The translations under genes and the position numbers were made by a program. A DNA stretch of 6,094 nt from JAFGCL01 sp964423835 (GTDB lineage: Bacteria; Chloroflexota; Dehalococcoidia; UBA2247; RBG-13-53-26), in assembly GCA_964423835.1 (NCBI GenBank), contig CAYRGJ010000070.1, positions 1 through 6,094 on the forward strand, written 5' to 3'. The notes under the pieces are model-generated. The model saw only the letters and a program-made list of their open reading frames with translations, was not told where the DNA came from and did no database searches. Positions 3,943-6,094 of this stretch are shown here, piece after piece (the stretch's first letter is position 1; each line of letters starts with the position of its first letter).

Positions 3943-4857
3943 ATGGTGGATTCGACTATGATCGACGGGCAAGAAGGCATGAGCGGATCGGGCGCTTCGA
4001 TGAAGATTGGCGTTGTCGGGCCCGGATTCATGGGCACGCAGATTTCGCTGCACTGTGCTACGCGCGGGCACTCGGTGTGCCTGGTGGGTCGTTCGAGCAC
4101 ATCGCTTGACCGTGCCGCGAAGGTGCAGCGTGAAACGCTGGGCCTGAGACTGGCTGCCGCTCAGCTCACCAAGAGCGATGTAGATTCCATTACCGATCGC
4201 ATCCTCCTCACGACCAGCGCGGACGGCCCTCTGTCTGATGCCGATATCGTGGTGGAAACCATACCTGAAAGCGTGGACGCCAAACGCCGCCTCTTCTCGC
4301 ATCTGGACTCGATATGCTGTGAGCGTACGATCCTGGCGTCAAACAGTTCGTCCATCCGCATTTCCGTTATCGAGACAGCCACGCAGCGTGCCGACCGGGT
4401 GCTTAACATGCATTTCTGGGCTCCGGTGTGGCAGACCACCATGGTTGAGCTGATGGGTGGGAGTGAAACATCAAGCGGGACGATGCAGACCGCCCGGCGC
4501 TTTGCTGAAAGCCTGGGGTTAACCCCATTGATCGCCAGGAAGGAAAGCACGGGGTTCGTGTTCAACAGGGTGTGGCATGCCATCAAGAAGGAGTGCCTGC
4601 AGCTGGTTGACCAGGGGATTGCCTCGCCGGATGAGATCGATCAGGCATGGAAGCTCTTCACCTCGATGCCCTATGGACCATTCTTCATGATGGACGTCAC
4701 CGGCCTGGATGTTATTCGCGATATCGAGACTGTGTATTGCAGCCAGTCCGGCCTGGCGTCGGATGCCCCACCCCAGGTTCTCCTCGACATGGTCGCCAGA
4801 GGCGAACTGGGGGCAAAAACGGGAAGGGGATTCTACGCCTGGCCGGCCGGGGCGTAG
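3943..4857 (+). CDS. 3-hydroxyacyl-CoA dehydrogenase family protein
   Basis: The 304-residue product has the two-domain HAD layout at normal length. The Rossmann domain (about 20-185) opens with MKIGVVGPGFMG (G26, G28, G31). The active site matches the family: ASNSSS (Ser135), His157 in MHFWAPV, Glu169 twelve residues later in VEL, and Asn208 in GFVFNR. The helical C-terminal domain shows YGPFFMMDVTGLDV and GELGAKTGRGFYAW. The expected reaction is NAD(P)-linked oxidation of a 3-hydroxyacyl-CoA or similar L-3-hydroxy acid; the substrate is unknown. Where most members carry Asp after the second beta strand, this one has GRSS (49-52), which hints at NADP(H). ATG 3943 is chosen for AAAGGG at 3931-3936; 3937, 3958 (GGTGG upstream) and 4000 (the family start MKIG) are alternatives. 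It is followed after 7 nt by the MBL-fold gene. Confidence 0.92.
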   Translation: MVDSTMIDGQEGMSGSGASMKIGVVGPGFMGTQISLHCATRGHSVCLVGRSSTSLDRAAKVQRETLGLRLAAAQLTKSDVDSITDRILLTTSADGPLSDADIVVETIPESVDAKRRLFSHLDSICCERTILASNSSSIRISVIETATQRADRVLNMHFWAPVWQTTMVELMGGSETSSGTMQTARRFAESLGLTPLIARKESTGFVFNRVWHAIKKECLQLVDQGIASPDEIDQAWKLFTSMPYGPFFMMDVTGLDVIRDIETVYCSQSGLASDAPPQVLLDMVARGELGAKTGRGFYAWPAGA

Positions 4858-4864
4858 CAGGGTC

Positions 4865-5704
4865 ATGAGTCTTCAGCAGGTGACGCGCCGGATTCTGGTC
4901 GAAACCCAGTTTCATGGCTGTAACCCCGGTATCATAGCGACGTCGGACGGCGTGGTAATGGTTGATATGCCGCAGAAGCCGAGCGATGCCATTCGATGGC
5001 TTGAAGCTGCGTCAAGGATCGGAGCGATCCGCTACATAGTACTCACCGAACCCCATGTAGACCATTGCACTACGGGCTACTTGTTTGCCGCTCCGATCAT
5101 AGCCCACAGGCACACCAGAGAAAGCCTCACCAAAGACATGCTGGGAGTCCCCATGGAGACTTTCTTCAGAGACTACGCGAGGGCCATCGACCTCGATGGC
5201 TCGGCTCTTCTTGATGGATACAGCCTGAAGTTGCCGACTATCACCATTGACGGAGAGGCCACACTGCACCTGGGGGATTGCAGGATTGAGCTGCTGCATA
5301 TGCCAGGGCACACTGCGGGTGAGATCGCGGTCCACATACCCGAGGAGAGAGTGGTATTCACCGGGGACAATGTCTTCTGTCGGGTCCAGACGTGGCTGCA
5401 GGACGCTGATCCCCGGGCCTGGCTGACATCGCTTCAGAGACTGGCGCAGCTGGACGTGGATGTTTTGGTCCCCGGGCACGGAGATGTCTGCAACAGGCTC
5501 TATCTTGGCGAGCAGGCGTCGTTCCTCGAGGAGTGGATGGAGGCGGTGCTGGGAGCCGTCAGCCAGGGATTGTCGAAGGAAGAAGCGCAGGAAAGGATCT
5601 CGTTCCTCAGCAGGTATCCCATGGACGTCGGCACGAGCGGAATGGGAGAGTGGCTGCAGAAGCTGAACGTGGCCAGGCTCTACGAGGTTCTGACGCAGGC
5701 CTGA
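4865..5704 (+). CDS. MBL-fold metallo-hydrolase
   Basis: The 279-residue product is a complete metallo-beta-lactamase-fold protein. Its metal motifs are TEPHVDHC (Glu62, His64, Asp66, His67), PGHTAGE (His149), FTGDNVF (Asp168) and VPGHGDV (His205). The first residue of the canonical HxHxDH is Glu, so site-1 zinc ligation is altered or the protein belongs to a subgroup in which that position varies. The N-terminal strands (FHGCNPGIIATSDGVVMVDM) are typical. The C-terminal part (about 215-279) is helical and may cover the active site. No signal peptide is present, so it is cytosolic. ATG 4865 follows the dehydrogenase stop by 7 nt with a weak CAGGG SD, implying translational coupling. Hydrolysis of an ester, lactone or thioester made or used by the dehydrogenase is a reasonable guess, not shown. 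No strong terminator follows. Confidence 0.92.
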   Translation: MSLQQVTRRILVETQFHGCNPGIIATSDGVVMVDMPQKPSDAIRWLEAASRIGAIRYIVLTEPHVDHCTTGYLFAAPIIAHRHTRESLTKDMLGVPMETFFRDYARAIDLDGSALLDGYSLKLPTITIDGEATLHLGDCRIELLHMPGHTAGEIAVHIPEERVVFTGDNVFCRVQTWLQDADPRAWLTSLQRLAQLDVDVLVPGHGDVCNRLYLGEQASFLEEWMEAVLGAVSQGLSKEEAQERISFLSRYPMDVGTSGMGEWLQKLNVARLYEVLTQA

Positions 5705-5750
5705 AGCGGGAGTCCTGGCGACCCCGAGGGGGTGTGGGCCCTCAAGTGCA

Positions 5751-5809
5751 ATACACACTCTATCGGGTCGGGATTGCCATGTGTGTCATCCCGGGGGCTG
5801 TTCTTCGCC
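5751..5809. repeat. 59-bp direct repeat, right copy
   Basis: This is the partner of 3650-3708. It begins 46 bp after the stop of the MBL-fold gene. Sequence outside the 59 bp is unrelated between copies. On the minus strand the frame ending in this repeat (5786-5896) reads HHLGPEVLQSDAGRARAILG and then GEEQPPG, coding-like but without a good start. Confidence 0.7.
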
Positions 5810-5896
5810 TGGCTCGGCTCGGATTTCACCCAGAATCGCTCTGGCCCTCCCAGCGTCGGATTGCAGCACTTCTGGTCCAAGGTGATGGAACGTTGC

Positions 5897-6068
5897 CTAC
5901 AAGCGTTCGGTCTTACTTGGGTGTTGAACCGTTTTCCCTTTTACTATCTCTTTCGCCCAACCTACGGCACGTTCCAGTTCTCCTTCTTTCAACGAATCCT
6001 CTTTGCCTTTGACGAAGAATCCCTCTGAAGATAGAATGAGGGTGACCTTCCCCCAGGATTAGTATCAT
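5897..6068 (-). pseudogene. Small hypothetical protein, frameshifted at a run of five Gs
   Basis: From ATG 6068 the minus strand reads MILILG and then meets five Gs. Omitting one G joins it to a frame of 50 residues beginning KVTLILSSEGFFVKGKEDSL, continuing KEGELERAVGWAKEIVKGKT and ending at TAG 5897. The second frame has lysine/glutamate-rich, helix-like composition typical of a real small soluble protein, and by itself lacks an ATG or GTG. The joined product would be 56 residues. No SD lies before ATG 6068 (AGCAGGG abuts it) and only 26 nt of upstream sequence is visible. It could be a true pseudogene or a homopolymer error in the assembly. The rest of 5705-6094 shows no intact gene. Confidence 0.45.
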
Positions 6069-6094
6069 CCCTGCTTAGAGTCCAGAGTCGCTGT

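Noticed and set aside
3847..4302. A 151-codon minus-strand frame, with further antisense frames at 4161-4586 and 4519-4866
   Set aside because: They are opposite the 3-hydroxyacyl-CoA dehydrogenase, whose motifs are unmistakable; the products are Arg/His/Pro-rich, as expected for antisense frames.
5726..5743. GAGGG/CCCTC stem after the MBL-fold gene as a terminator
   Set aside because: The stem is only 5 bp with an 8-nt loop and has no T-tract.
5012..5758. A 248-codon open frame on the minus strand
   Set aside because: It lies antisense to the MBL-fold gene, which has all its family motifs; the antisense product has no recognisable domain.
3650..5809. A complete transposon or integron cassette
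   Set aside because: No transposase or integrase, no terminal inverted repeats, no clear target-site duplication, and no attC-like structure were seen.
1..6094. tRNA, rRNA or CRISPR array
   Set aside because: No cloverleaf-like segment, rRNA-like stretch or regularly spaced repeat was found; the repeats present are few and irregularly placed.

Overview
This window is bacterial DNA of moderate GC (mid-50s by eye), with vegetative sigma-70-type promoters and Shine-Dalgarno (SD) sites, and with GTG and TTG starts beside ATG. The mix of many tiny zinc-ribbon or membrane proteins, an alpha/beta hydrolase, a 3-hydroxyacyl-CoA dehydrogenase and a metallo-beta-lactamase (MBL) fold hydrolase would suit an uncultured Chloroflexota (Dehalococcoidia-like) genome. 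That placement is inference; no rRNA or marker gene is present.

Left part (1-3930), almost all on the minus strand. It holds small proteins of about 20-120 residues with two or three membrane segments and/or four-cysteine zinc ribbons (183-551, 659-958, 965-1027, 2399-2608, 2618-2971, 3036-3353). Among them are broken relatives: a zinc-ribbon stub at 52-114, a degenerate zinc ribbon at 2130-2231, and membrane-protein relics at 3481-3928. Two genes share a nearly identical 48-bp promoter/SD module (575-622 and 2976-3023). A 56-bp element recurs at 1064-1119 and 3406-3461, and its core also at 2279-2301. This looks like repeated local duplication followed by decay. In the middle is one ordinary enzyme, an alpha/beta hydrolase (1306-2121) with a complete Ser-Asp-His triad and a perfect 18-bp hairpin in its leader.

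Right part (3889-5704), plus strand. A good promoter (TTGACC, 18-nt spacer, TATCAT) precedes a two-gene operon: a 3-hydroxyacyl-CoA dehydrogenase-family protein, then, 7 nt later, an MBL-fold hydrolase whose HxHxDH motif begins with Glu. The close packing suggests a shared catabolic step on a hydroxyacyl or ester-type substrate, but the substrate cannot be read from sequence. A direct 59-bp repeat (3650-3708 and 5751-5809, 7 mismatches) brackets the operon.

Right end (5705-6094). No intact gene is seen. The minus strand carries coding-like frames broken by a one-base shift at a run of five Gs and by an in-frame stop. No tRNA, rRNA, CRISPR array, integrase or transposase is visible.
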